A stretch of DNA of 37,360 bases from Nitrospira lenta (GTDB taxonomy: Bacteria; Nitrospirota; Nitrospiria; Nitrospirales; Nitrospiraceae): contig CAMDRK010000002.1 of the NCBI GenBank assembly GCA_945906715.1, positions 1 through 37,360 on the forward strand. Reading direction: 5' to 3'. Of the stretch, positions 1 through 7,890 are shown in pieces (position 1 is the stretch's first letter; each line of letters starts with the position of its first letter). A program made the position numbers and the translations under genes. The notes beneath the pieces were generated by a model. That model was given only the letters and a program-made list of their open reading frames with translations, did no database searches and was not told the DNA's origin.

Positions 1-179
1 GCAGCCGGGTCATGGGATGGGTGACGGTGAGGTACTGACTGCAGAGTTCGGGGTTCTGGTTCGAGTGCGTGCCAAGCTTAGTTGGAAATTGACGAATCGG
101 GCGCGACGCAGGACTTACTGCGAATGGGGCGGTATTCCCCCGTGTATGGCGAGTACGGCCAGCGAGTGAAGCAAGCCAC

Positions 180-290
180 CTCAGCTCTGGTCTCTGGGAA
201 TACGATGTTGGAAGGGTTGGGGAGGCACAAAAGGCATGTGGGCTGACCCGCAGCCGGTGCCGCCGTGGGAGTGGATTGCAAGTTCAATAC
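180..290 (+). pseudogene. Decayed thermonuclease (SNase-like) C-terminal fragment
   Basis: Plus-strand translation ...MWADPQPVPPWEW resembles the SNase-family C-terminal tail; upstream part is frame-disrupted. Shares the exact 18-mer gtgccgccgtgggagtgg with 2287-2304. Confidence 0.45.
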
Positions 291-511
291 ATGAACGCTA
301 TCGTTCTCCTATGTTCTCCTTCGCGACGCCATGTCACCCCTGAGATCAAAACCCCTACCGTGTTATGGCCACGGGTGCGTTTGATTTATCAGGGCTTTTC
401 TCTATCATCGTGACGGGTCATAAACAAATGCATTTGACCATAGCTGCCAGGCGTTGCGTTCCAGCGGGCTACGCGTCACTATGGTGACCGATTTAACCCT
501 GTGTCGGTGAG

Positions 512-2038
512 ATGATGGCCGCCGAAGAACTTTCCTCCCAACTCTCCTCCCTACTCATTGTGGATAATGAGCCGGATATCTGCCGGGCTCTCGAAGATCT
601 TCTTCGACATGTGGGCTATACGGTGCGTAGCGTGATGACGGGAAGGGAGGCGCTGCAGGCAGCTGAACAGGGTTCGTTTGGAGCAGTGATCTTAGATCTG
701 GGGCTGCCGGATCTGAGCGGGTTCGAGGTCCTTCGGGGGGTAGAGGCCCTCGATCCCGGACTGCCAGTGATTGTCCTCACCGCATCCACACAAGAGAGCC
801 ACACAGTGGAGTCCCTCCGCCAAGGCGCCTTTGCCTACATTACTAAGCCGTACCACCGGGATGAGCTCCTCTTCACGCTCCGTCAAGCCATTGCTGTACG
901 GAAAGTGGCGCTCAAGATGCATCATGCCGAGCATGCGCTGAATGCGAGTGAAGAGCAGTTTCGACAGGTTGTCCGCGCGGCACCGGACGGGATCGTGGTG
1001 GCTGATGACGACGGCACGATTGTCTCATGGAATACGGCTGCCGAACGGCTCTTTGGATATACAGCAGGAGAGATACTGGGGCACCCGCTGACTGCCATCA
1101 TGCCCACTCGGTTTCGCGAGGACCATCAGCGCGGGCTTGCGCGCGCCAAGGCCGCTGACAGAGTACCCGTGACCGGGCGAACGATCGAACTGCATGGCTT
1201 ACGAAAAGACGGGAGCGAATTTCCCATGGAGGTCTCGCTCAGCACCTGGAGAGTCGGCGATAAGATGTATAGCTGTGGCATTGTCCGCGACAGCACCCTG
1301 CGGAAGCAGGCTGAAGCAACGCTTCTGCAGCAGCAGATCGAGCAGCAGGTCCTATTGGATCTCATTCCGGCCATGGTCTGGTACAAGGACACCCACAATC
1401 GCATCGTGCGAACGAACCGGCGTGCGGCTGAATCCATCAATAAGACTGTGGCAGAAGTGGAAGGACAGCCCACCTCTGCCCTATATCCGGAAGAAGCGGA
1501 ACACTACTACCGGGATGACCTCCAGGTCATCGCTTCGGGCCTGCCAACACTCGGCATCGTGGAACTGTACCGAACGGCTTCCGGAGAGCAACGCTGGGTA
1601 CAGACGGACAAGGTGCCCTATCGTGATTCCGAGGGGAACGTGAAGGGGGTGCTAGTTTTTGCTCAAGATATTACCGAGCGCAAGCACACGGAAGCGGCGC
1701 TGCAAGAACGTGAACAGCAATATCGACTCCTGATGGAGGAGGCATCGGACGGGATGGTCGTGTTAGATCGAGACGGATATTTTCTGATGGCGAATCCGAA
1801 GGCCTGTGCCATGTTGGGGCGTACGAGAGAGGAGGTGCTCCAGCTTCATGTGAGGGGCACCTATGTTCCCTCAGAAAGACCCCTAGCTCAGCAACGCCTC
1901 GAACAACTTCGCGCTGAAAAGAACTTACGTTATACCCGATTACTCCAGCGAAAAGATGGAACGGTCATTTCGGTTGAAGTCAGTGCAACCAAGACGTCCG
2001 ATGACCGGTTTGTAGGTATTTTAAGAGACCTCACGTGA
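512..2038 (+). CDS. Response regulator receiver (REC) protein with three PAS/PAC domains, no output domain
   Basis: ORF 508 aa. N-terminal REC (LLIVDNEPDICRALEDLL...VILDLGLPDLSGFEVL...ITKPY), then repeated PAS/PAC segments (ITERKHTEAAL; ILRDLT at the C-terminus). Confidence 0.85.
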   Translation: MMAAEELSSQLSSLLIVDNEPDICRALEDLLRHVGYTVRSVMTGREALQAAEQGSFGAVILDLGLPDLSGFEVLRGVEALDPGLPVIVLTASTQESHTVESLRQGAFAYITKPYHRDELLFTLRQAIAVRKVALKMHHAEHALNASEEQFRQVVRAAPDGIVVADDDGTIVSWNTAAERLFGYTAGEILGHPLTAIMPTRFREDHQRGLARAKAADRVPVTGRTIELHGLRKDGSEFPMEVSLSTWRVGDKMYSCGIVRDSTLRKQAEATLLQQQIEQQVLLDLIPAMVWYKDTHNRIVRTNRRAAESINKTVAEVEGQPTSALYPEEAEHYYRDDLQVIASGLPTLGIVELYRTASGEQRWVQTDKVPYRDSEGNVKGVLVFAQDITERKHTEAALQEREQQYRLLMEEASDGMVVLDRDGYFLMANPKACAMLGRTREEVLQLHVRGTYVPSERPLAQQRLEQLRAEKNLRYTRLLQRKDGTVISVEVSATKTSDDRFVGILRDLT

Positions 2039-2160
2039 CAGAAGTTGAGTCCATCGCACACTCAAAATCAGTTGGGTCTGACCTCGATGATTGCCCGTCT
2101 TGATCCTCAAACAAATCACACAGATATCCGCTAGGGATTTCACAAACCTTTTGGACTCAT

Positions 2161-2325
2161 CAGGAACTCGTCAGGCAAGGGATGTGCTGGCGGTATCGGA
2201 AATACGCTCCTCTGGATGCGGAGCTTGAAAAGCTAGAGAGGGATGCACGAGAGGTAAAGAAAGGTTTGTGGGTGGAACCGAATCCCGTGCCGCCGTGGGA
2301 GTGGCGGAAGCGACAAAGAGTCTGA
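2161..2325 (+). pseudogene. Thermonuclease (SNase-like) C-terminal fragment
   Basis: Translation from 2161: QELVRQGMCWRYRKYAPLDAELEKLERDAREVKKGLWVEPNPVPPWEWRKRQRV*, typical of the SNase C-terminal region. No N-terminal half in frame upstream. Confidence 0.7.
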
Positions 2326-2617
2326 TGATGCACCGCAAAGCGCCGCACCACGTGGTCAGGATGCGATCACTGGCCAAGATCTACGCAGAGTGGTGGGTCA
2401 CATACGAGCAACACGCTATTCAAAGATTGAGTGGGGCAGAACAAGACAGCCAACGCAGAACAGCAAAGTCTTCTTCGCCGGGCACTGTTGTAGCGAGCTC
2501 CCTTTGCAGTGACATTTTTTTAAAAAAAATGGTGCCGGGCAATTTATACCGAGAATGAGCACCTCGGCCAGAAATGGGGGGTCCCAATCAGCGATTGAAA
2601 AAGGGGGCCTGTGGGGG

Positions 2618-3115
2618 TCAGCCGAATCGGTTTTCGGATTCACGACCTGACAGGCTGGCAATTCCTTTTTGCCTTTCGCGCCGAACTTCTACCTCTGTTC
2701 TTATGGCCAGCAACGTCTCGGTACTTGCATCGTCCAGGACGCCGTAACGATGCGTCACGTGTAGGTCGTCACTCAACAACTTCGCGAGCGTCGCCTGCAT
2801 CTCAATGGCCTTGAGCATCGCCCTTGGGTCGCCCTTCTCATAAGCCAGGTCCCACGCGATCTCGCACTGCCCAAACGCCTTCTGTAATCCATACTCGATA
2901 CGACGACGCAGTTTGCGGATCACCGGGCGCCGGAGCTCCTGCACGCGGAGGCGCATATCGGTCATGGCCATCAGGCGTGATCCTTCTTCAGCCGCCAGCT
3001 TCCGCTCGTAGTCGGCCGGCTTCTGGTAGGCTTCGAGATAGGCGTCGGTGTACGTCGAGCCGACTGCGACCAGCTGGCAGAATGCCTCACGCTTTCCGGT
3101 CAATGATTGGATCAT
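2618..3115 (-). CDS. Phage terminase small subunit-like protein
   Basis: 165 aa. N-terminus LTGKREAFCQLVAVGSTYTDAYLEAY resembles the terminase small subunit (Terminase_2-type) HTH region. Confidence 0.6.
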   Translation of the reverse strand: MIQSLTGKREAFCQLVAVGSTYTDAYLEAYQKPADYERKLAAEEGSRLMAMTDMRLRVQELRRPVIRKLRRRIEYGLQKAFGQCEIAWDLAYEKGDPRAMLKAIEMQATLAKLLSDDLHVTHRYGVLDDASTETLLAIRTEVEVRRERQKGIASLSGRESENRFG

Positions 3116-3363
3116 AGGTCTCCGGCGTCGAACGGCTCTTCGAGAGCATCAGAGGGATGCTGAAAAATAGCCCAACTTTGGACTTGATCGGCCCGCGCGG
3201 CGCTCGGGTAAAAGTGTAACCTTTTTTGTAACCATCAGTCCTCACACCCCTCACACCCAGCGCAACAGGATGCAATGACTCGAAATGCTATTCTCCGCTC
3301 CTATCAAGGATTTCGTCGACTAAATGCGGGGATTGGCCTTCCTCAAAATCTGACTTGGTTGGT

Positions 3364-3422
3364 CTCGAAAACTGCTGTCCTGGCAACGGGACCGTGGGTT
3401 CGATCCCCACCCTCTCCGCCAA
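3364..3422 (+). pseudogene. tRNA-Ser(CGA) 3' fragment, candidate attachment site
   Basis: ggtctcgaaaactgctgtcctggcaacgggaccgtgggttcgatccccaccctctccgcca: anticodon loop with CGA, 3' anticodon stem, variable arm, T-arm GTGGG/CCCAC and 3' acceptor ending CCA. The upstream 5' half does not match or pair. Confidence 0.75.
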
Positions 3423-3459
3423 AAACCACGCTCGCTCATGCCGACGACGTTTCGGGCGC

Positions 3460-3569
3460 CTGTCTTGTTCATTTGGTCAGTTCGGTCTGTCTGGTCTATT
3501 CGGTCTGTGTCGTGTGTTTGGCTGGACAAAACGAACCAGATGAACCGGACAGACCAGATCAACCAGTCT
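3460..3569. repeat. Nonamer inverted-repeat element A1
   Basis: Left arm TTGTTCATTTGGTCAGTTCGGTCTGTCTGGTCTATTCGGTCTG; right arm AACGAACCAGATGAACCGGACAGACCAGATCAACCAG. Confidence 0.85.
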
Positions 3570-5091
3570 CGCCTTTCATCTGCGCTTTTTCCTTCAGTGC
3601 TCGCCTGAGCTCAACCATCGCCAGAGTGTCGCGCTTACAGTAGGCTAACAACGCTTCCTGGATAGTCGCCCGTTCGACCCAATCCGTTTCGACAAAGACC
3701 ATGCGGTAGTATTGACTAGCCGCATGCCCTCCCTCTTTAATCGTCAAATCATCATAGGCCAGTGAGGGAACCATAGCCGGCAGCACCGACTTGATGGAAT
3801 AGGATCCGCCGAAGGCCGGATGGTAGTAGTGATCGCGTATGATCGGAAAGAGGTCCCAAAGCCGGCCAACAATGCGCAACAGTGCTTGCCTCAGTGACGG
3901 AACTGCAACCGCCAGCTGCTCCAAAATAGACCGTTCGTACGGCGAATAGACGCAGATACTCCCCTTATCCCCTAGAGATTCCAGCAAGGCTTCGGCAAGA
4001 ACCTTCCGGGGATCGCTCACATCCTTGTGCAAAAACTCCTCGTGGCGCAGTTCGCCGCTTGCCTGTTCGATGTGGTTCGACCACTGAACAGCCAGGGCTT
4101 GATAGGGTCTTGTCTCCGAGAACCGAGGCACCGACAGCATGACCGTTTCGAAATCGAGGTGATGCACCGGATGCTGCACGGCCTTCAACACAGAACCGAG
4201 CTTCGCAGACACCCACTCGACATTCTCCTTCACATGGCGCTGCACCGGCGACAGCTTCGTACCGTCAGGAATCTCATCGATCGTCGTCACCCCCTGTTGA
4301 GCCAACTGAGTGACCACCTGCTTCGATCCCGGCAAGTAATGAATCCACCGGGCTGGTTTGTCTTTGGTGCAATGTTCCCAGAAGGGGCAATCGTAGGGTA
4401 TATGACAATGCCGATCAGGCTCAATCTCAGGGGCTTGGGGCTGAAGCAACATGCGGCTCATCGTGGCCAACCGCTCGGGCACTGCAACCCGTCGTTGAGC
4501 CACCGCCTCGGACAGGTCCTGAATCGTAAATAACGCTGTTAGATCGATCGCTCCCTCTCGATACAGATACCCAGTATTGATATGCATGAGACCGACAGAC
4601 ACAAGCGTCAGCCCCACGCCCAGTATCACTTCGCTTTGCACGGCGAGATCTTCGAGATGTACGTCTTTGACCTTTGTTGAAGACTTGACCTCGATCAGGC
4701 GCCAGCCACAGGGCTGACCTTCCGCGGTCAGGACACGTTCCAACACATCCGCGCGAATCAACACCCCGCTGTACAAAAATGCCGCTTCGAAAATGGCCGG
4801 CACCATGGGGTCCTGGACCAGTTCAGCTGTCTGCGCAAGAGCGGCTTCTGTCTGGCGATAGCTCGCTGTCGCCAAGACACCGCCTGGGAAGCGACTCCGG
4901 GCCAACTCCCCGACTTCTGTTCCCATATCGAACATCGCCTGAGTCGCCGCATCCGGCTTGGTCGCGAGAGAGGGTTGATGGACTTCAAGATACAGGCGTT
5001 TGTGGCATTGCAGACCGGACAGGAATTTCGACTTTGACAAACGCGGGGCCTTCGGAAGAGGAGCGGGTGAGAGGTCGCTGAGATCAGTCAT
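3559..5091 (-). CDS. DUF2779 domain protein with N-terminal Cas4/RecB-like PD-(D/E)XK nuclease region
   Basis: 510 aa. LSKSKFLSGLQCHKRLYLEVHQPSL N-terminus; GWRLIEVKSSTKVKDVHLEDLAVQ nuclease-like motif; HHLDFETVMLSVPRFSETRPYQALAVQWSNHIE, DUF2779-like. Confidence 0.8.
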   Translation of the reverse strand: MTDLSDLSPAPLPKAPRLSKSKFLSGLQCHKRLYLEVHQPSLATKPDAATQAMFDMGTEVGELARSRFPGGVLATASYRQTEAALAQTAELVQDPMVPAIFEAAFLYSGVLIRADVLERVLTAEGQPCGWRLIEVKSSTKVKDVHLEDLAVQSEVILGVGLTLVSVGLMHINTGYLYREGAIDLTALFTIQDLSEAVAQRRVAVPERLATMSRMLLQPQAPEIEPDRHCHIPYDCPFWEHCTKDKPARWIHYLPGSKQVVTQLAQQGVTTIDEIPDGTKLSPVQRHVKENVEWVSAKLGSVLKAVQHPVHHLDFETVMLSVPRFSETRPYQALAVQWSNHIEQASGELRHEEFLHKDVSDPRKVLAEALLESLGDKGSICVYSPYERSILEQLAVAVPSLRQALLRIVGRLWDLFPIIRDHYYHPAFGGSYSIKSVLPAMVPSLAYDDLTIKEGGHAASQYYRMVFVETDWVERATIQEALLAYCKRDTLAMVELRRALKEKAQMKGETG

Positions 5092-5160
5092 GATGAAATG
5101 ACACTAATCGGCCAGACACACGTTTGTCCAGCCCGCAGAATAATCGTGCGAGACACACGA

Positions 5161-5266
5161 GACTGGTCTATCTGGTCTATTCGGTCTGTCCAGTCTGTCT
5201 AGTTCATCGGATTAGCTTCATTCAACCAAACAGACGAGACAGACCGAATAGACCAGACAGACTGAC
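5161..5266. repeat. Nonamer inverted-repeat element A2
   Basis: ctatctggtctattcggtctgtc pairs with gacagaccgaatagaccagacag; located between divergent genes. Confidence 0.9.
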
Positions 5267-5314
5267 GTATTTTCCAGCAACCTGTTAGTCAACATCCTGT
5301 TAGGATGGCCCGCC

Positions 5315-6640
5315 ATGACATCCGGTGTTTCACAGATCAGAAAGTCCGTCCTGACCCTGGCCTTACCTGTCACGGTCAGCACCCTGCTTCAACGCACCGA
5401 AGGCATCGCCGCGGTCTTCCTTGTGGGTGGCCTCGGCGCCACTTCCATCGCGGCTGTCGGGCTTGGCCAGTTGTTGGCCTTCATGGCCACCACGCTCGTC
5501 TCCGGATTATCGGTGGGAGCCAACGTCCTTATCGCCCAACTGTGGGGCGCTCGCCGCACCAAAGACGTCGGGGAAGCGGCCACCCATCTCCTTGGATTGG
5601 CCGCCATCGTATCCTGTGCGCTTGTGGTACTCGGTTTGTCCCTGAATCGTGTCATCATGGAACTGTTGGGCGCAGAACACGATGTCATCGCGCTGGCCCT
5701 TCCCTACTCGAACTTCATTTTCCTGGTCATTCCCTGCACGATCTTCCTGCAGGTCATCTCTTCCATCATCCAGGGCACCGGAGACACCAAAACTCCCATG
5801 TACGCCTTGATCGCAGTCAATCTCCTGTATCTCACGATAGCCTATCCACTGGTCTACGGACTCTGGGGATTCCCTGCCTTGGGTATCACCGGAGCAGCCG
5901 TTGCTGCGGGTATCGCAGAAGGAACGGGCGTGGCCTATCTCCTCTGGACCTGCCGAAAGCTTTTCAGAAAGTCACTATACGTACGGCGCGATCTCTTGCG
6001 TTCCACCTGGCAGATTGGCGCATCGGTTTCCGGCGAACGGATATTTCAACAGGCAGGGATTATTCTCTACACCAAAATTGTCCTACTTTACGGCACTGTG
6101 ACCTACGCCGCCCATCAAGTCGGCTTATCGATCGAATCCCTCTCGTTCCTGCCGGGGTATGGTTTCGCAATCGCGGCAGCCACGATGGTGGGGCAGAGTA
6201 TCGGCGCGGGGAAATATGTCAGGGCCAAATTGGAAAACTGGGAGGCGAACCGTCTGGCCGGCATCGCGATGGCCTCGATGGGTCTGCTGTTCTTTTTCTT
6301 TCCCTATGCCCTGCTCCGGACCTTTACCAACGACGAAGCCGTCGTCGAACTCGGCACAGTGTTCCTACGCATCGTCGCCATCCTCCAAGTTCCGCTCGCC
6401 CTCACCATGGTTCTGGCCGGATCGCTACGTGGAGCCGGCGACACCAGATTCATCATGGTGGCAACGACAGTCGGCATGTGGGGAATCCGCCTGCCCATCG
6501 CAGTCATCGCAGGCCCCTGGCTCGCACTCGACGTACTTTTCGTCTGGAGCGCCATGATTGCTGATTGGACAGTCCGAATGGGGCTGCTACTCTGGCGCTT
6601 CCGATCGGAACGATGGAAAGCGATTCAGGTTATCCGCTAG
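5315..6640 (+). CDS. MATE family efflux transporter
   Basis: 441 aa multi-spanning hydrophobic protein. LALPVTVSTLLQRTEGIAAVFLVGGLGATSIAAVGL; GTGDTKTPMY; RGAGDTRFIM typical of MATE. Confidence 0.9.
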   Translation: MTSGVSQIRKSVLTLALPVTVSTLLQRTEGIAAVFLVGGLGATSIAAVGLGQLLAFMATTLVSGLSVGANVLIAQLWGARRTKDVGEAATHLLGLAAIVSCALVVLGLSLNRVIMELLGAEHDVIALALPYSNFIFLVIPCTIFLQVISSIIQGTGDTKTPMYALIAVNLLYLTIAYPLVYGLWGFPALGITGAAVAAGIAEGTGVAYLLWTCRKLFRKSLYVRRDLLRSTWQIGASVSGERIFQQAGIILYTKIVLLYGTVTYAAHQVGLSIESLSFLPGYGFAIAAATMVGQSIGAGKYVRAKLENWEANRLAGIAMASMGLLFFFFPYALLRTFTNDEAVVELGTVFLRIVAILQVPLALTMVLAGSLRGAGDTRFIMVATTVGMWGIRLPIAVIAGPWLALDVLFVWSAMIADWTVRMGLLLWRFRSERWKAIQVIR

Positions 6641-6718
6641 ACAGGTCTGTCTGGTCTATTCGGTCTGTCTCGTCGTGGGCTCGGACCAGATAGACCAGAT
6701 GGACCTGAGAGACGAATG
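6641..6718. repeat. Nonamer inverted-repeat element A3
   Basis: acaggtctgtctggtctattcggtctgtctcgtc ... gaccagatagaccagatggacctgagagacg. Confidence 0.85.
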
Positions 6719-6903
6719 ATGCTTCACGCGCCTCTGGGACGCTAATTTTTCTATTGATTTCATTGTCAGATTGTCAGTACGCTACCGTGGCCAGGTAGAC
6801 GGGGGACCGGAAACGTATCTGCTGCCCTGAGCCTGGCGTTGTTTCTACGCTGTTGTGGATACAGTAACATCAATTAAACCATTATCGTTAAAAGGAGATT
6901 ACA

Positions 6904-7140
6904 ATGACAACCAAAGCGATTTTCTATCACGCAGGATGCCCCGTATGCGTTTCAGCCGAGAACAGCGTCGCCAACGCCCTGGATCCGGCGAAGTATACAG
7001 TGGAGAGTGTCCATCTCGGTACGGACAAATCACGGGTGAAAGAAGCCGAAGCAGCCGGGGTCAAGTCTCTGCCGGCTCTGGTCATGAATGGAGCGGCGTT
7101 CCACATTAACTTCGGCGCCAGCATTGACGCAGTGAAGTAA
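6904..7140 (+). CDS. Small thioredoxin/glutaredoxin-like protein (CPVC motif)
   Basis: 78 aa MTTKAIFYHAGCPVCVSAENSVANALDP...; upstream aaggaga SD; followed by a strong terminator. Confidence 0.8.
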   Translation: MTTKAIFYHAGCPVCVSAENSVANALDPAKYTVESVHLGTDKSRVKEAEAAGVKSLPALVMNGAAFHINFGASIDAVK

Positions 7141-7170
7141 CCGTTTCAGTCTGCTGACTGCAAAGATCAA

Positions 7171-7203
7171 GGGGGCGTGCCTAACGGCACGCCCCCTTTT
7201 TTT
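7171..7203 (+). terminator. Rho-independent terminator
   Basis: GGGGGCGTGCC-TAAC-GGCACGCCCCC followed by TTTTTTT. Confidence 0.95.
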
Positions 7204-7241
7204 GCCTCAAATCGTCTGCTCAATCGAACGGATCAGGTGTC

Positions 7242-7529
7242 TCATGCGACTCGGAGCACCAGGCGCTTGCCGCAAGCCTTAACGTACTTGCGCAACGTCG
7301 CAATCGATGGAGAGTGCTTCCCGCTGGCAAGCGCACGTTCCAGACGAGCGATAGCGGGAGCATGGGTCCCCATTCGAGCCGCCACCTGTCCTTGGGTAAG
7401 CCCCGCTTCTTGCCGCGCCTTGAGCAAGGCATCGAGCAGCACAGACTCTTCGCGCTCGATACGTTCCACCTCTGCCCGAACGCCCGGGCGGCGCATGAGC
7501 TTCTTGACGAGTTGATCATGCGTATGCAT
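7242..7529 (-). CDS. XRE/HigA-like HTH antitoxin
   Basis: 95 aa with HTH region ARQEAGLTQGQVAARMGTHAPAIARLERAL; overlaps a toxin-like remnant upstream. Confidence 0.8.
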   Translation of the reverse strand: MHTHDQLVKKLMRRPGVRAEVERIEREESVLLDALLKARQEAGLTQGQVAARMGTHAPAIARLERALASGKHSPSIATLRKYVKACGKRLVLRVA

Positions 7530-7705
7530 CTTTGACCTCCTTCAGCCGCGCCTCAGCGATCTCACGCTCGCGAAGAGGCGTCTTGTCAGACTTCTTGATA
7601 AAGCTATGCAGCATGACGATTCGCTTGGCGACCAGAGTACAGAAAAATACGCGGGCGAGTTGGATCTTAACTATTCAAAACGTAACTCCTCCATGACTCG
7701 GCACA
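7516..7705 (-). pseudogene. HigB/RelE (Gp49-like) toxin remnant
   Basis: Minus-strand translation ...IQLARVFFCTLVAKRIVMLHSFIKKSDKTPLREREIAEARLKEVKDAYA*, preceded in another frame by MEELRFE and a stop; N-terminal half missing. Confidence 0.7.
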
Positions 7706-7713
7706 AAACACGT

Positions 7714-7778
7714 TTACGAAAGAAGCGAAAGCAGCCGGCCTCAAGTCAATTCCGGCACCGGCATTGACGCATTGAAGC
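7714..7778 (+). pseudogene. Internally deleted fragment of the CPVC thioredoxin-like gene
   Basis: agaagcgaaagcagccggcctcaagtcaattccggc aligns with 7041-7076; ggcaccggcattgacgcattgaag aligns with 7114-7137 (ggcgccagcattgacgcagtgaag). Confidence 0.7.
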
Positions 7779-7785
7779 GGAGAAG

Positions 7786-7825
7786 CAGCGGGACAGGCAC
7801 CGCCGCAGACGGCGGAGCCAGTCCC
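7786..7825. repeat. REP-like palindrome copy 1
   Basis: agcGGGACaGGCacCGCCGcagaCGGCGgaGCCaGTCCC; near-identical copy at 12573. Confidence 0.85.
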
Positions 7826-7890
7826 CCCTGCCCTGTGAAGCATCCTTCGTTTGCAGATTCGAACGTTTTACGTTTCACAAACGAATGCGG

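Noticed and set aside
3355-3422. Functional tRNA-Ser gene
   Set aside because: The 5' acceptor strand, D-arm and 5' anticodon stem are absent, so only the 3' part remains.
5305-6564. 419-aa ORF in another frame of the MATE gene
   Set aside because: Arg/His-rich out-of-frame translation; the MATE frame is clearly the coding one.
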